A stretch of 16,606 nt of DNA from Sulfitobacter sp. (GTDB lineage: Bacteria > Pseudomonadota > Alphaproteobacteria > Rhodobacterales > Rhodobacteraceae). The stretch is from the NCBI GenBank assembly GCA_024636405.1, contig JAGXHC010000083.1, forward strand, positions 1-16,606, written 5' to 3'. This document shows, one piece after another, positions 1 to 9,216 of this stretch (position 1 is its first letter; the number at the start of each line of letters is the position of its first letter). Position numbers and translations under genes: made by a program. Below the pieces are notes generated by a model. It saw nothing but the letters and a program-made list of their open reading frames with translations. It made no database searches and was not told where the DNA came from.

Positions 1-3000
1 ATATCGTAGGGCAGCACCATAAGCGTTGCCGTGCGCGTCCAGAGGATTGCGGTCTTTATCTCCCGGTTCGGGTAAAGCTGTGCCAGCATATGCGCGTAGG
101 CCCCCATTTGCCGCAAAAGCCCTTCGGGACAGCTTTCTGGAGTGTCTGGGACAACGCGGTTGGTCTTGAAATCCACAGCAAGGACGGTGTTTTCGGTAAC
201 GACAAGACGGTCAATGACACCGCGCAATCGCAATCCGTTGATCGACGCGGTCAGCGGTACTTCGGCAAGGGTGTCGGGCGCAAATAGGTTTGCAATCTCG
301 GGCCGCAACAGAAGGTTGTCTGTCTCGGTCTGTGCGATGTCAAAGACGGTAGGGTCTATGCCATTTGCCAAGCGGTCCAGCACGATCATGCGCGCAGCAC
401 CATCAAGCCCCGGCAGATGTTCCAGCATCGCGTGGACAAGCGATCCGTAGGATTTTGCGCTGTCCTCATCCGCGCCCGCATCGCCCGCCAACGCCTTGGC
501 ACCCCCCAGATCAGATGGCAAAAGCGGATCAGCGGGATGGCAGAAAAGCGGGACAGACGTTGCGAAAACAGGCTCTAACAAGGGGGTTTTGGCCGCTTCA
601 GGTGTGACTTCGACCACTGGCAGGTCATCCCAATCGCCTTCTTCAAACCGCAAAACACCGTCTTCTGCGGTGACGTCGGCATTGATGTGCCCCATCGCAT
701 CGCCGACGATCTGGTGCCAGCTTGACCCGTCCTTGGACAGGTCCCCGGCGGCGGCAATGATCAACCACTTTTCGGCCCGCGTCATGGCGACATACAGCAG
801 GCGCAACCGTTCCTCCGCCTGCGCCTCCTTCATGCCGTCGGTAGCGGTGCGCATGGCGGCGGGCATGTCATCGCTGGCCGCTTTCCAAACCGGCACGCCG
901 TCGATTTTTACAATTTCATCGGTCATTCTGATATCGCGTCGTCCGGTGTCGGGCAAAATGACGATGGGCGCTTCCAGCCCTTTCGCGCCGTGGACGGTCA
1001 TGACCCGGATCTGATCCGACGCACTGTCAATCTGGCGTTTGATTTCCAGATCGTCGGTTTGCATCCACTCAATAAATCCTGTCAGGCTTGGCACTGCGTT
1101 GCGCTCAAACGCCAACGCCTGGGTCAGCAGCGCGTTGATACCGTCCTCGGCCTCCGGCCCCAGACGGGCCAACAGGTTTTGCCGTCCGGCGTGGCGCGTC
1201 AGGATGCGTTCAATCAGGTCATAGGGACGCAGGAAATCCACTTGCGCGCGCAGGTCTTTCAACATCCCAAGGGTGCGTGGAAAAGTGGCATCAAGCCCTC
1301 GCAATGCCTGCCAGAGGGTTGGTGCAGCCCGATGGTGTGCAAGGCTGTACAACTCCTGTTCCGACCAGCCAAACAGCGGTGATTTCAATGCGGTAGCCAG
1401 TGAAAGACTATCATCCGGCGTGGCAAGAAAGGACAGGATCGCGGCCAGATCCTTGACCGCAAGTTCCGCCCCGACCTTGAGCCTGTCCGCCCCGGCAATC
1501 GGCAGATGAGCGGCCTTGCAGGCGCGGATGATCTCGGCAAAAAGCGCGGAACGCCGTTGCACGAGGATCAGGAAATCACCGGCACGGATACGGCGCCGCA
1601 CGATGGTGCCGGGTTCGTTACCGTCATCGGGGATGAAGTGTTCGCTATCGACCAGCGTTTTGATCCGCTCCGCAATCTGATCCGCAAGCAGAACCGTGTG
1701 ATGCCGCGCGCTGCGCCGGTCCACGGGATCGGTCCAGACGCGGTCATCGTCTTGTTGCGTCTTTTCAACCACAGGCCAGAGATCAACCCGCCCCGGCAGG
1801 GCCTCCTTGAACGCAAGATGTTGGGATTCCTTGCCAAAACCAACCTGAACCTGCGGATCGAATGCGGTATCGACCACCCGCAGGATAGCGCTTGATGAAC
1901 GAAAGGAATAATCCAGGCTACGGCGCTGAAAGGGCATGCCGGCATCGGTGAACTGGGCGTTGAACAGATTGCGCTTTTCATCGAAGGCGCGGGGATCGGC
2001 GCCCTGAAAAGAATAGATCGACTGCTTTTTATCGCCCACAACAAAGATCGTGCGGGCAACATCAGGCCGCGCGCCGCGACCGCTGTGGAATTCGTCAGCG
2101 ATCCGTTCAATCACATCCCATTGGCGCAGCGAAGTGTCCTGCGCCTCATCAACGAGAATATGATCAATGCCGCCATCAATGCGGTAGAGCACCCAGGCCG
2201 CGACAAGCGGATCGTTAAGAAGCGCGCGCGCCTTCAAGATCAGATCATCGAAATCAAGCCAGCCCCGTTTTTGCTTTTCCTGCGCGTAACGGGTCAAAAA
2301 ACGATCGGCGAAACAGTGCAGCGCGTGCGTTTTCAACGCCGCTTTCAACGCCAGCCGCGCCTCGCGCGCATCTTCCACCCGCTGCATCAGGTCGTCCAGC
2401 GCAGGCATGACGTGGGCAAGTTTGGATTGCGTAGGTTTTGTGGGAAACGTTCCGATTTTGGCGGTAAACGGAGATTTCGCACCGCTTCCGGTCAGCAGGA
2501 CATCTTCTAGCACCGGCAGGGCTGAGATATCGAATTTTGCGATGCTTTGCAGGGCAAGCCCCGCTTTTTCGTCATTGCCGCCCTTGGCCATCAGGGCCGG
2601 GATAATCTGCGTGATCAGATCGGCCTCGTTACCATCGAAGACCGCATCTTCAAGTGCTTGTTCGGTCAGATCGGTCGGCTGATCCAGCAGCGACAGGATG
2701 TCCTCAAAGCTCGTCGGCGCCTCGAACCCATCCCGCTTTCCGACGACACTTGCTGTCAGTTTGCCAAAATCCTCGCCTGTGTAATACCGCGCGATCCCCG
2801 CGATCAGTGGCGCATCCGCGCCCTCCGCCATCTGATCAACGATCTCGGCGCGCAACAATTCGGCGGCGCGATCCTCAATCTCTGAAAACTGCGGGCTGAC
2901 GCGTGCCTCCAGCGGGAAACGCCGCAGCAGGGACGCGCAGAACGAATGGATCGTCTGGATTCTAAGCCCACCGGGCGTTTCAATCGCGCGGGCAAACAAG

Positions 3001-3323
3001 GTACGTGCATCGCGCAGCCGCTCGGATGGCAGATCGGCGCCAATGCCCAGCCCCTCAAGTGCGTCGCGCAGGGCTGCATCCTTGAGCATCGCCCATTCAC
3101 CCAGCCTTTTGAACAGCCGGTTCTGCATCTCGGATGCGGCGGCCTTGGTATAGGTCAGACACAGGATCTGTTGCGGATCGACGCCACCCAGCAACAGCCG
3201 CGCCACCCGGTCAGTCAACACGCGCGTCTTGCCCGACCCCGCATTGGCAGACAGCCAAGTGGAGGCATCAGGGCGCGCCGCGTCAATCTGGGCGCGGGTG
3301 GCATCGTTGAATTCAACGGTCAT
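1..3323 (-). CDS. addA: AddA, helicase-nuclease subunit of the AddAB double-strand break repair complex (3' end cut by window edge)
   Basis: AddA pairs with AddB to unwind and resect double-strand ends for RecA recombination, replacing RecBCD in alphaproteobacteria. The reading frame stays open from the ATG at 3323 to base 1 (1107 codons). Walker A SANAGSGKT is at residues 25-33, motif Ia LTYTKAAASEM at 56-66, and the UvrD-type motif II DEAQD at 392-396, followed by a GDKKQSIYSFQGADP motif. Near the end comes the RecB-family nuclease core: AVDFKTNR with Asp1051 and Lys1053, then Gln1072-x3-Tyr1076. These motifs lie in one frame, so there is no net frameshift between them. Family members are roughly 1120-1130 residues from memory, so only a short C-terminal tail is missing. 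The ATG overlaps the addB stop (ATGA), which implies translational coupling. Confidence 0.96.
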   Translation of the reverse strand, partial: MTVEFNDATRAQIDAARPDASTWLSANAGSGKTRVLTDRVARLLLGGVDPQQILCLTYTKAAASEMQNRLFKRLGEWAMLKDAALRDALEGLGIGADLPSERLRDARTLFARAIETPGGLRIQTIHSFCASLLRRFPLEARVSPQFSEIEDRAAELLRAEIVDQMAEGADAPLIAGIARYYTGEDFGKLTASVVGKRDGFEAPTSFEDILSLLDQPTDLTEQALEDAVFDGNEADLITQIIPALMAKGGNDEKAGLALQSIAKFDISALPVLEDVLLTGSGAKSPFTAKIGTFPTKPTQSKLAHVMPALDDLMQRVEDAREARLALKAALKTHALHCFADRFLTRYAQEKQKRGWLDFDDLILKARALLNDPLVAAWVLYRIDGGIDHILVDEAQDTSLRQWDVIERIADEFHSGRGARPDVARTIFVVGDKKQSIYSFQGADPRAFDEKRNLFNAQFTDAGMPFQRRSLDYSFRSSSAILRVVDTAFDPQVQVGFGKESQHLAFKEALPGRVDLWPVVEKTQQDDDRVWTDPVDRRSARHHTVLLADQIAERIKTLVDSEHFIPDDGNEPGTIVRRRIRAGDFLILVQRRSALFAEIIRACKAAHLPIAGADRLKVGAELAVKDLAAILSFLATPDDSLSLATALKSPLFGWSEQELYSLAHHRAAPTLWQALRGLDATFPRTLGMLKDLRAQVDFLRPYDLIERILTRHAGRQNLLARLGPEAEDGINALLTQALAFERNAVPSLTGFIEWMQTDDLEIKRQIDSASDQIRVMTVHGAKGLEAPIVILPDTGRRDIRMTDEIVKIDGVPVWKAASDDMPAAMRTATDGMKEAQAEERLRLLYVAMTRAEKWLIIAAAGDLSKDGSSWHQIVGDAMGHINADVTAEDGVLRFEEGDWDDLPVVEVTPEAAKTPLLEPVFATSVPLFCHPADPLLPSDLGGAKALAGDAGADEDSAKSYGSLVHAMLEHLPGLDGAARMIVLDRLANGIDPTVFDIAQTETDNLLLRPEIANLFAPDTLAEVPLTASINGLRLRGVIDRLVVTENTVLAVDFKTNRVVPDTPESCPEGLLRQMGAYAHMLAQLYPNREIKTAILWTRTATLMVLPYD

Positions 3324-6283
3324 GTCAGATCCTCCGGCAGGGGCGCATCGGTGCCGTCCCATTCGCCAAACCGGGCCAGTTGATCATAATCGCCCGCCGC
3401 GTCTTCGGTTTTTACCGCACGGCGCGAGGTGAAGCCCTGCACGGGGTCAAGATATTTTGAGATCAGCTCGTGCAGCCCTTCAAGCACGTCGCGCGGAGTT
3501 TCTTCGGTCAGCGGGGCCGCGATCTCTGATGGTTTCGCGCCAAGCCCGATAAACGCGGCATGGGCAACATGAGCCACGCCAACCTCGGGAAAACCGCCTT
3601 GCTCCACCATCGCGGCCTCGATCAAAAGCTGTTTGTCAAAATCCTTCTGCTCTTTCTTGCTGGGTGGTGTTCCGGTCTTGTAATCATAGATTAGCGCGGC
3701 ACCATCTTTGGTCATATCAATGCGGTCGGCATAACCGGTGAGTGTAAAGCCCACATCGGCGAAGATATGCGTCCCCTTGGCGGCCTGTTCAAACGCCACG
3801 GGGGTGGCAAAGGTCTGGCGCTGCTTTTCCTGCGCGATGAACCAGTCCGCGACCCGTTCAATGCGCGCCAGCCACATGACGCGCGCGGCGGGCCAAGGGG
3901 CATGATCGGCCAGAACTTCTGCCGTGATCCCCAGAAGATGTTGTTTGGTCAGACGCGCGGGGTCGGCGGACACGGATTTCACGAACCTTTCCATGACTTC
4001 GTGAATGACAATGCCGCGCACCGGGGCATCGGGCGATTGCACCAGCGTATTGACCGGGCGCAGGCGCAGCGTGTGTTTGGCAAAGATTGCATAGGGATCG
4101 CGGATCAGCCGCTTGATTTCGGTCACAGACAGCGCGTGAGGCCGTGCTGTGCTGGGCGGTCTTGGTGACGGACGCGGGGCAGGGGTGACGCGTGTCACCG
4201 CCTCAAGCGCTGTGACCTGATCCAACCAGCTATTGCCGCGTGCACGCATCCCCTGCCACGCATCCGGCCCGCCTTGTTCCGGCAAACCGTTCAGCAAATT
4301 GCCCAGCCGGTTCAGCCAGCGCGACGGGACGGTTTCCGCCTCATCGGACCGGATCGACCGCGTCAGACAGACCTCTGGCGCTGCGATGGCTTGTTGATAG
4401 TCATGGGCAGACAGGCCAATCCGGCGTTCCGGCAGCAACAAACCGGCCTGAAGCCGCATTTGCCGATTGAGCCAAGGGTCGGGCGTTGGTGCTTCGGGCC
4501 AAGTGCCGTCATTCAATCCGCCGAGGATGATCAGATCGGCGCCCTGCACCCGCGCCTCAAGCGTGCCCCAGATCATGACAGACGGGTAGGGCGCATCGCG
4601 GTCGCGCACCTCTGCCCCCGACAACAGCGCACCCACCAGATCCGCATAATCCGATGCGGACATGACGCCCCCGTATTCAGCCTGATCTTTCAGATCCTGC
4701 ATCACTTCGCGGGCCTTTTCACCGGCCTTGCGGTGCCAAAGCTCCTTTGACGTTTCGGTGTCTGCGCCCGGACCACCTGCGATGGCATTGGCAAGCGCCA
4801 GATGCCGTGCGACCCAATCGGACAAGGGGCAGGGTTCTTCTGACTGGAGACCCATGAACATGCGCGCCACCCAATTCGCCCAGTTCAGAAGTTCATCCGG
4901 GTTTTGCATCCGGGCTGCGGCCGCGGTGGCAATGCGCAGAACACCGCTTGCATCCGGAAACGGCAGGCCATCGCGTCTGACCCGCATCTCGAACCGCTGC
5001 GTGTTGAGTTGGTGCAGATTGCGGTCTTTGTCGCTGTGGGTCAGCGGGTGCTTGAGTAGGGTCAGCAGTGATTCTGCATCCAGCCGCCGCACAAAAAGCC
5101 CGGCCACATGGCGCAGAAACCGTCCCGGCGGTGACAGGTGCAACGGCGTGCCTGCGCTGTCGTCAGGCAGGATATCCCAGCGGTCCAGCGCTGAAGTGAC
5201 CTGCCGGGTCAGCATCCTGTCAGGGGTGATCAACGCTGCTGTCTTGCCCTGCTCCACCGCCTTGCGCAGACGCAGGGCAATGGCCAGCGCCTCGACGCGG
5301 GGCGAGGGCGCTTCGATCAGGGTCAGGTCGGCGGTGGCAGTGTCCAGATCAGACAGTTGCGGGCCTTCGGTCAGCCATGAATGGGTCACAGGAGCAGGGC
5401 GCAGCGACAGTGACACCAGCGCATTGCGCTGCGGTGAAGGGGCGTGCGCAGGCGTCCATGTCTTGATCTGGTTGCGCGGCAGATCAAGCGCCTGCATCAG
5501 ATGCCGAAAGCGGTACTGTGGATGGTCTTCTGACAGCAGTTCCTGATCCAGCGCCTGCCAGACCGACGTTGGCATATCGAAATCAAACCCCGGCAGAACC
5601 ACGGCCCCCTGCGGCAGCCGCGCCGCGGCCTGCATCAGCAGGGACGTGGTGCCGCGTGACCCGGTTGAGCCTGCAAGAATGATGGGATGCGTCGGCGCGT
5701 TTTCATGCCAGGACGACACAATGCGGCTGACCAGCAGGCGCTGGCGCGCTTCGGCGTCCGGTTGACTGGTGGTGCGCTCAAGATAGTGATGCGCGATCTC
5801 CAGAAACTTCTTGGCGCGGTTCCAGTGGCCGGATTGGTCGCTGACGTCCAGATCTTCGATGCGCGACACCGGCACGCCTTCGCCCTGCATTTCGTCAATC
5901 AGACCCGCAAGGCTGTCTGCAAGATCATAAAGCGATGCACGCGGCGCCAGATCCGGCGTGGCATCCAAAAGCCGGGCAACCAGTTGGATCAGGTCCAGCC
6001 GCCTGCGCAACGGGGACAGGGCGGCAGGCAGGGCAACGCCCGGCACCATCCCGTCCAGATCGGTCAACAGACGTATACGAGGCAAGAAACCCGGCGGGCC
6101 TGCGTCAAAAATGCTGCGCAACCGGCGCGCCATGCGGGAGGTATTCACGATCAGATCGACCCGCGCCATTGCCTCGGGTGGTTGGCCCTGCATCCGGTCG
6201 CGCAACCCAGCCACCAGTGCTGCTGGAAAATCGATGCCAGGTGCCAAGCCAAAGACGCGTGGCATGTCCGTGCGTTCAAACAT
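3320..6283 (-). CDS. addB: AddB, nuclease subunit of the AddAB complex (alphaproteobacterial type)
   Basis: AddB is the partner of AddA; its C-terminal nuclease cuts one strand while AddA translocates. The call rests on the alphaproteobacterial AddB pattern: an N-terminus MFERTDMPRVFGLAPGIDF, an AGSTGSRGTTSLLM segment near residues 204-217, a central degenerate helicase region, and a C-terminal PD-(D/E)xK nuclease from about residue 715 (LSVTEIKRLIRDPY). The catalytic YDYKTG lies at 866-871, with Asp867 and Lys869. The protein is 987 residues. I chose the ATG at 6283 over one 33 bases upstream because it begins the family-like N-terminus. It overlaps the end of the upstream nucleotidyltransferase gene by 8 bases and has only a weak Shine-Dalgarno, so initiation probably depends on coupling. 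The stop overlaps the addA start. Confidence 0.95.
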   Translation of the reverse strand: MFERTDMPRVFGLAPGIDFPAALVAGLRDRMQGQPPEAMARVDLIVNTSRMARRLRSIFDAGPPGFLPRIRLLTDLDGMVPGVALPAALSPLRRRLDLIQLVARLLDATPDLAPRASLYDLADSLAGLIDEMQGEGVPVSRIEDLDVSDQSGHWNRAKKFLEIAHHYLERTTSQPDAEARQRLLVSRIVSSWHENAPTHPIILAGSTGSRGTTSLLMQAAARLPQGAVVLPGFDFDMPTSVWQALDQELLSEDHPQYRFRHLMQALDLPRNQIKTWTPAHAPSPQRNALVSLSLRPAPVTHSWLTEGPQLSDLDTATADLTLIEAPSPRVEALAIALRLRKAVEQGKTAALITPDRMLTRQVTSALDRWDILPDDSAGTPLHLSPPGRFLRHVAGLFVRRLDAESLLTLLKHPLTHSDKDRNLHQLNTQRFEMRVRRDGLPFPDASGVLRIATAAAARMQNPDELLNWANWVARMFMGLQSEEPCPLSDWVARHLALANAIAGGPGADTETSKELWHRKAGEKAREVMQDLKDQAEYGGVMSASDYADLVGALLSGAEVRDRDAPYPSVMIWGTLEARVQGADLIILGGLNDGTWPEAPTPDPWLNRQMRLQAGLLLPERRIGLSAHDYQQAIAAPEVCLTRSIRSDEAETVPSRWLNRLGNLLNGLPEQGGPDAWQGMRARGNSWLDQVTALEAVTRVTPAPRPSPRPPSTARPHALSVTEIKRLIRDPYAIFAKHTLRLRPVNTLVQSPDAPVRGIVIHEVMERFVKSVSADPARLTKQHLLGITAEVLADHAPWPAARVMWLARIERVADWFIAQEKQRQTFATPVAFEQAAKGTHIFADVGFTLTGYADRIDMTKDGAALIYDYKTGTPPSKKEQKDFDKQLLIEAAMVEQGGFPEVGVAHVAHAAFIGLGAKPSEIAAPLTEETPRDVLEGLHELISKYLDPVQGFTSRRAVKTEDAAGDYDQLARFGEWDGTDAPLPEDLT

Positions 6284-6977
6284 CTGCGTTCGCCAACATC
6301 GCTTCGGCCAGCGCAATGCCGCCCGGATGTCCCACGTCGCACCAGCGACCGGGATAGGAAACCCCGAAAAGGCGTCCGTTTTCTGCCATTACGTTCCACA
6401 AGACGTTGAGCGAAAACGCGGTGTCAGGGATCGTGTGCAGCAAGTCCGTTCTGATGATCTGCGCGCCACCATAAACCACGCCCGGACCGCGTTTCAGCGC
6501 GCCGTCCCCGGCCATCTGGAAATCACCGGCGCCGCTGTGACCTTCGGCACGGTCAACCGGGATACCGATCAGCAAGGCATCCATGCGCGCCGGATCCCAT
6601 GCGTCCCGCAGCACCGCAAGCGGGTTAGCCCCGGACCATACCGCATCCGTGTTCAGCGTGAAAACTGGTCCCTCGCCAAGCAGCGGCAGGGCATTGCGAA
6701 GTCCACCGCCGGTATCAAGGATTTGCGGTGTTTCCATCACTGTCTGCACGCCATGCGCGGCAAGATGGCGCTGTAACGCGTCGGGCTTGTAATGCAGATT
6801 GGCAACGATCTGCGCGGCACCGACCCCCCGCACAAGTTCCAGCGCATGATCGACAAGCGGGCGCCCTGCGACGTGGATCATTGGTTTCGGCTGATCCTGC
6901 GTCAGATGCTTCATCCGCGTGCCAAATCCGGCAGCGAACATCATGACGGCAGTGGGGAAATCATGCTTCGGCTTCAC
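6276..6977 (-). CDS. murU: MurU-like sugar-1-phosphate nucleotidyltransferase
   Basis: This 233-residue single-domain NTP transferase carries the pyrophosphorylase signature AAGFGTRMKHLTQDQPKPM at residues 15-33, ILDTGGGL at 86-93 and the metal-binding NTDAVW at 109-114. In Pseudomonas, MurU turns MurNAc-1-phosphate into UDP-MurNAc during cell-wall recycling. The close homologues that sit between amgK and addB in alphaproteobacteria are usually assigned that role, which is an inference here. The start is the GTG at 6977: an AGGAG at 6983-6987 lies five bases upstream, and the next in-frame ATG would remove residues before the nucleotide-binding loop. The 3' end overlaps addB. The kinase AmgK, which makes its substrate, is not intact next door. 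GlcNAc-1-P or another sugar phosphate remains possible as substrate. Confidence 0.82.
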   Translation of the reverse strand: MKPKHDFPTAVMMFAAGFGTRMKHLTQDQPKPMIHVAGRPLVDHALELVRGVGAAQIVANLHYKPDALQRHLAAHGVQTVMETPQILDTGGGLRNALPLLGEGPVFTLNTDAVWSGANPLAVLRDAWDPARMDALLIGIPVDRAEGHSGAGDFQMAGDGALKRGPGVVYGGAQIIRTDLLHTIPDTAFSLNVLWNVMAENGRLFGVSYPGRWCDVGHPGGIALAEAMLANADV

Positions 6978-7084
6978 GACTGCTCCTGATGATCAATAAA
7001 CGGTTCAGGCCGAAGGTTTCGCGAACAAGCTCCAGCCTTGAGGTGTGGCAAGGCTGCCTGCGGTTGATCCGTGCGCGCGGTCAT
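6974..7084 (-). pseudogene. Short stub in the place of amgK (possible deletion remnant)
   Basis: In many alphaproteobacteria tsaE is followed by amgK, an aminoglycoside-phosphotransferase-fold MurNAc/GlcNAc kinase of about 330 residues, and then murU. Here only about 100 bases separate tsaE from the MurU-like gene. A 36-codon frame begins with an ATG overlapping the tsaE stop (ATGA) and ends with a TGA overlapping the MurU-like GTG. Its first residues, MTARTDQ, resemble from memory the usual start of AmgK proteins. The rest shows no kinase motif, and I cannot decide which frame of the second half might preserve an AmgK C-terminus. An internal deletion of amgK explains the retained overlaps well. 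A natural short spacer, or a lineage in which amgK was never here, is also possible. Confidence 0.4.
6983..6987 (-). promoter_or_regulatory. Shine-Dalgarno of the MurU-like gene, fixing a GTG start
   Basis: AGGAG on the minus strand lies five bases upstream of the GTG at 6977. It supports that codon as the start. The site is inside the short stub reading frame 6974-7084. Confidence 0.65.
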
Positions 7085-7551
7085 CTCCACACGCTCAGCT
7101 TTGCGGCCCAACGTGGGTTCGTCCAGCGCGCGTCAAGGCGGCGACCATTGTCCCGGACGTCAGCAGACAGCGTCAGGTCAAGCGCATCGGCCGGGTAAAG
7201 CGGGCCAAGCCTGTCTGGCCATTCGACAAGGCAAATTGCGTCGTCGAAGGCATCGATCAGGCCCAATTCTTCGATCTCTTCTGGCGCAGACAGCCGGTAA
7301 AGGTCCGCGTGCCAAAGCGCACAGAGCGGCGTTTCATAGGTCTGGACCAGCGTGAAGGTGGGCGAAGGCACGTCTTCGGGCACTGCAATCACGCTTTGGA
7401 TCAGCGCGCGCGCAAAATGCGTCTTGCCCGCGCCTACGTCGCCGATCAGCAGCACAACGTCGCCGGGACGCAAAGTGCGCCCAAGCAGCGCCGCGTATCG
7501 GGCGGTGTCTTTGGCGTTCGACAAGGTAAGGGAAAGGTGTCCGGGATGCAT
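7081..7551 (-). CDS. tsaE: TsaE, tRNA t6A37 synthesis ATPase
   Basis: TsaE is the P-loop ATPase that works with TsaB, TsaC and TsaD to make N6-threonylcarbamoyladenosine at position 37 of ANN-decoding tRNAs. The 156-residue protein has the family's usual size. It shows Walker A GDVGAGKT at residues 37-44, the switch-like SPTFTLVQTY at 63-72, HADLYRL at 81-87, EEIEELGL at 91-98 and LVEWPDRLG at 108-116. All are diagnostic for the family. The ATG at 7551 leaves 62 bases after the PAS-protein stop. The 3' end overlaps the amgK-like stub start by four bases. Confidence 0.95.
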   Translation of the reverse strand: MHPGHLSLTLSNAKDTARYAALLGRTLRPGDVVLLIGDVGAGKTHFARALIQSVIAVPEDVPSPTFTLVQTYETPLCALWHADLYRLSAPEEIEELGLIDAFDDAICLVEWPDRLGPLYPADALDLTLSADVRDNGRRLDARWTNPRWAAKLSVWR

Positions 7552-7613
7552 GCGCCCATGCTTACCGGGCAGCGCGCCGAGGCTGCAAGTTGAAACATCA
7601 GGCCGCGGGTTCG

Positions 7614-9131
7614 CTACGGGGTCGCGTAGGCGGTATCTTCAAGCTGACGCGCAGCAGATTTTGGCGTTGATCTAAAGCGGATCAGCGTCGCACCGGAGGC
7701 AACGGGAACGACCTGGCAGATCAGCGCGCGACCGGTATTGAGCTTCAGAGGCATCTCCCACGCCGAGCGGTCATTATAGGTTGCGATGCTGTTTTGCAGG
7801 TCGGGCCAGACCGGGTTCCCGGACGATTGCTGTTTCCACAGCGCGATGGCGTCCACAATCGTCACGTCGGCAAAGCTGTCTTCGGGGTTGTGGCCCCAAA
7901 GGTCACGATATGCCGCATTGGAAAAGGTCAGGATGCCGGCAGCCGTAAACACCGCCAGTCCATCGTCAAGCGTATCGAGCAATGATTGACTAAGCTCAAG
8001 TTCAGCCCGGAAATTGCGGGTCAGGGCAATTTCAGCGCTGATATCTTCGATAAGAAAGGCAGTCGCGCCGTCAGGGTGAGGGCGCCCTTTGATGCAATAG
8101 GTTTGCCCGGTTTCCAGGGACCACGTTTCTTCGTAACGGCCATCTGTCGCCGCCGCAATGACATCGCTGATTTCCTGACGCCAGTTGTGGTAATTCTTTG
8201 GTACCGGCATTCGGCGGCTTTCCCGAAGCTGATCAAAAAACGACAGCATCGTCGGCCGCGCCGATAAAAAGTGTGCGGGCAGATCCGTCAGGTCCACAAG
8301 GGCGGGGTTAAACAGTGCCAGTTGGCCATTTCGGTCAAAAATTGCCAGCCCGATCGACAGGTGCGCAAAGGTCTTTGCCAGTGTCTGAACAAAATTCCGC
8401 TGGGCCTCTTCGGCATCAACGACAGCATTGATGCAGGTGGCGTGATGGACCGATACATCATCAATCTTGATGGTGCTCAACGCATACCAATCAGGCTTGT
8501 CGGACCCTTCAATGTGCAGCGAAACGCGGTTTTTGCGACTGGAATCCTGATCACGGAACAAGGCGGCGGATTGGTCATCTGTTGCGCCATGAGCCAGTTC
8601 GTGAAGATTTGCATAAGCCGGATTGTGCCAGAAAACCTGACCCTCTTGGTCTGTGTGCCAAACCGGGTTGGGCGACGTATCGTTTGACCTGCGCAGGGCC
8701 GCAATCTCCCGGAGGGTTTCTTTGTCCGTGCCGCCATTTTCCGTAGTTCCTACGTCTGAAAGATTGACCCAGCACAACGGTCCACGCCATTTGATTTCAA
8801 GCTGTGAAAGCTCGCTTTCGTCTGCGGCGAACATCGTGATCTTTCCCCGCTGCCCCGTGCTGGCCGCTTCCGGGAAGTTGGGAAAACGCTGTCCGATCAG
8901 GCCGCGCAAATCGTCCCAATCATGCAATCCCGGCTGCAACGCCAGCTTTGCAAGGGCGTGGTGGGTCGCGTGTTGAAGCACGCCGCCGTCAAAAAGCAGG
9001 GTGATCGGCTCCAGGTGCACGCCCCGGTTGTCCCCTGCAAGACCGGCAAAACGACCAACCCACCACAACGCGGCAAGCACGGTCAGCAACGCGACACAAG
9101 TGACTATTCCCAATTCCAAGGGTGAGAGCAC
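7614..9131 (-). CDS. Membrane-anchored multi-PAS protein without kinase or cyclase domain
   Basis: This 505-residue protein has one N-terminal membrane helix (about residues 7-26) and then a cytoplasmic chain of PAS-like modules. One lies around 145-240 (PVWHTDQEGQVFWHNPAY), one around 250-365 (LSIGLAIFDRNGQLALFNPAL) and one around 380-488 (DTLDDGLAVFTAAGILTFSNAAY). The last two are joined by a helical linker, ISAEIALTRNFRAELELSQS. Such linkers normally pass a signal to a kinase or cyclase, but the protein ends about 15 residues after the last PAS, so no output domain is present. Roseobacter genomes often carry such a protein beside tsaE; its function is not known to me. The start at 9131 is GTG with an AAGG about nine bases upstream. 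The gene follows regB by 85 bases on the same strand. Confidence 0.85.
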   Translation of the reverse strand: MLSPLELGIVTCVALLTVLAALWWVGRFAGLAGDNRGVHLEPITLLFDGGVLQHATHHALAKLALQPGLHDWDDLRGLIGQRFPNFPEAASTGQRGKITMFAADESELSQLEIKWRGPLCWVNLSDVGTTENGGTDKETLREIAALRRSNDTSPNPVWHTDQEGQVFWHNPAYANLHELAHGATDDQSAALFRDQDSSRKNRVSLHIEGSDKPDWYALSTIKIDDVSVHHATCINAVVDAEEAQRNFVQTLAKTFAHLSIGLAIFDRNGQLALFNPALVDLTDLPAHFLSARPTMLSFFDQLRESRRMPVPKNYHNWRQEISDVIAAATDGRYEETWSLETGQTYCIKGRPHPDGATAFLIEDISAEIALTRNFRAELELSQSLLDTLDDGLAVFTAAGILTFSNAAYRDLWGHNPEDSFADVTIVDAIALWKQQSSGNPVWPDLQNSIATYNDRSAWEMPLKLNTGRALICQVVPVASGATLIRFRSTPKSAARQLEDTAYATP

Positions 9132-9216
9132 ACCAAAAACCTTTCAGTTGAGCAGACCTGGACTGTTCATTCGAAAGGTTAACATAGCGTGAATAAAACG
9201 CCTATAGGTTGAGTTG

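Noticed and set aside
4728..6776. Several plus-strand frames of 240-272 codons opposite addB and the MurU-like gene
   Set aside because: The translations are Arg/Ser/Ala-rich without motifs and lie opposite well-supported genes.
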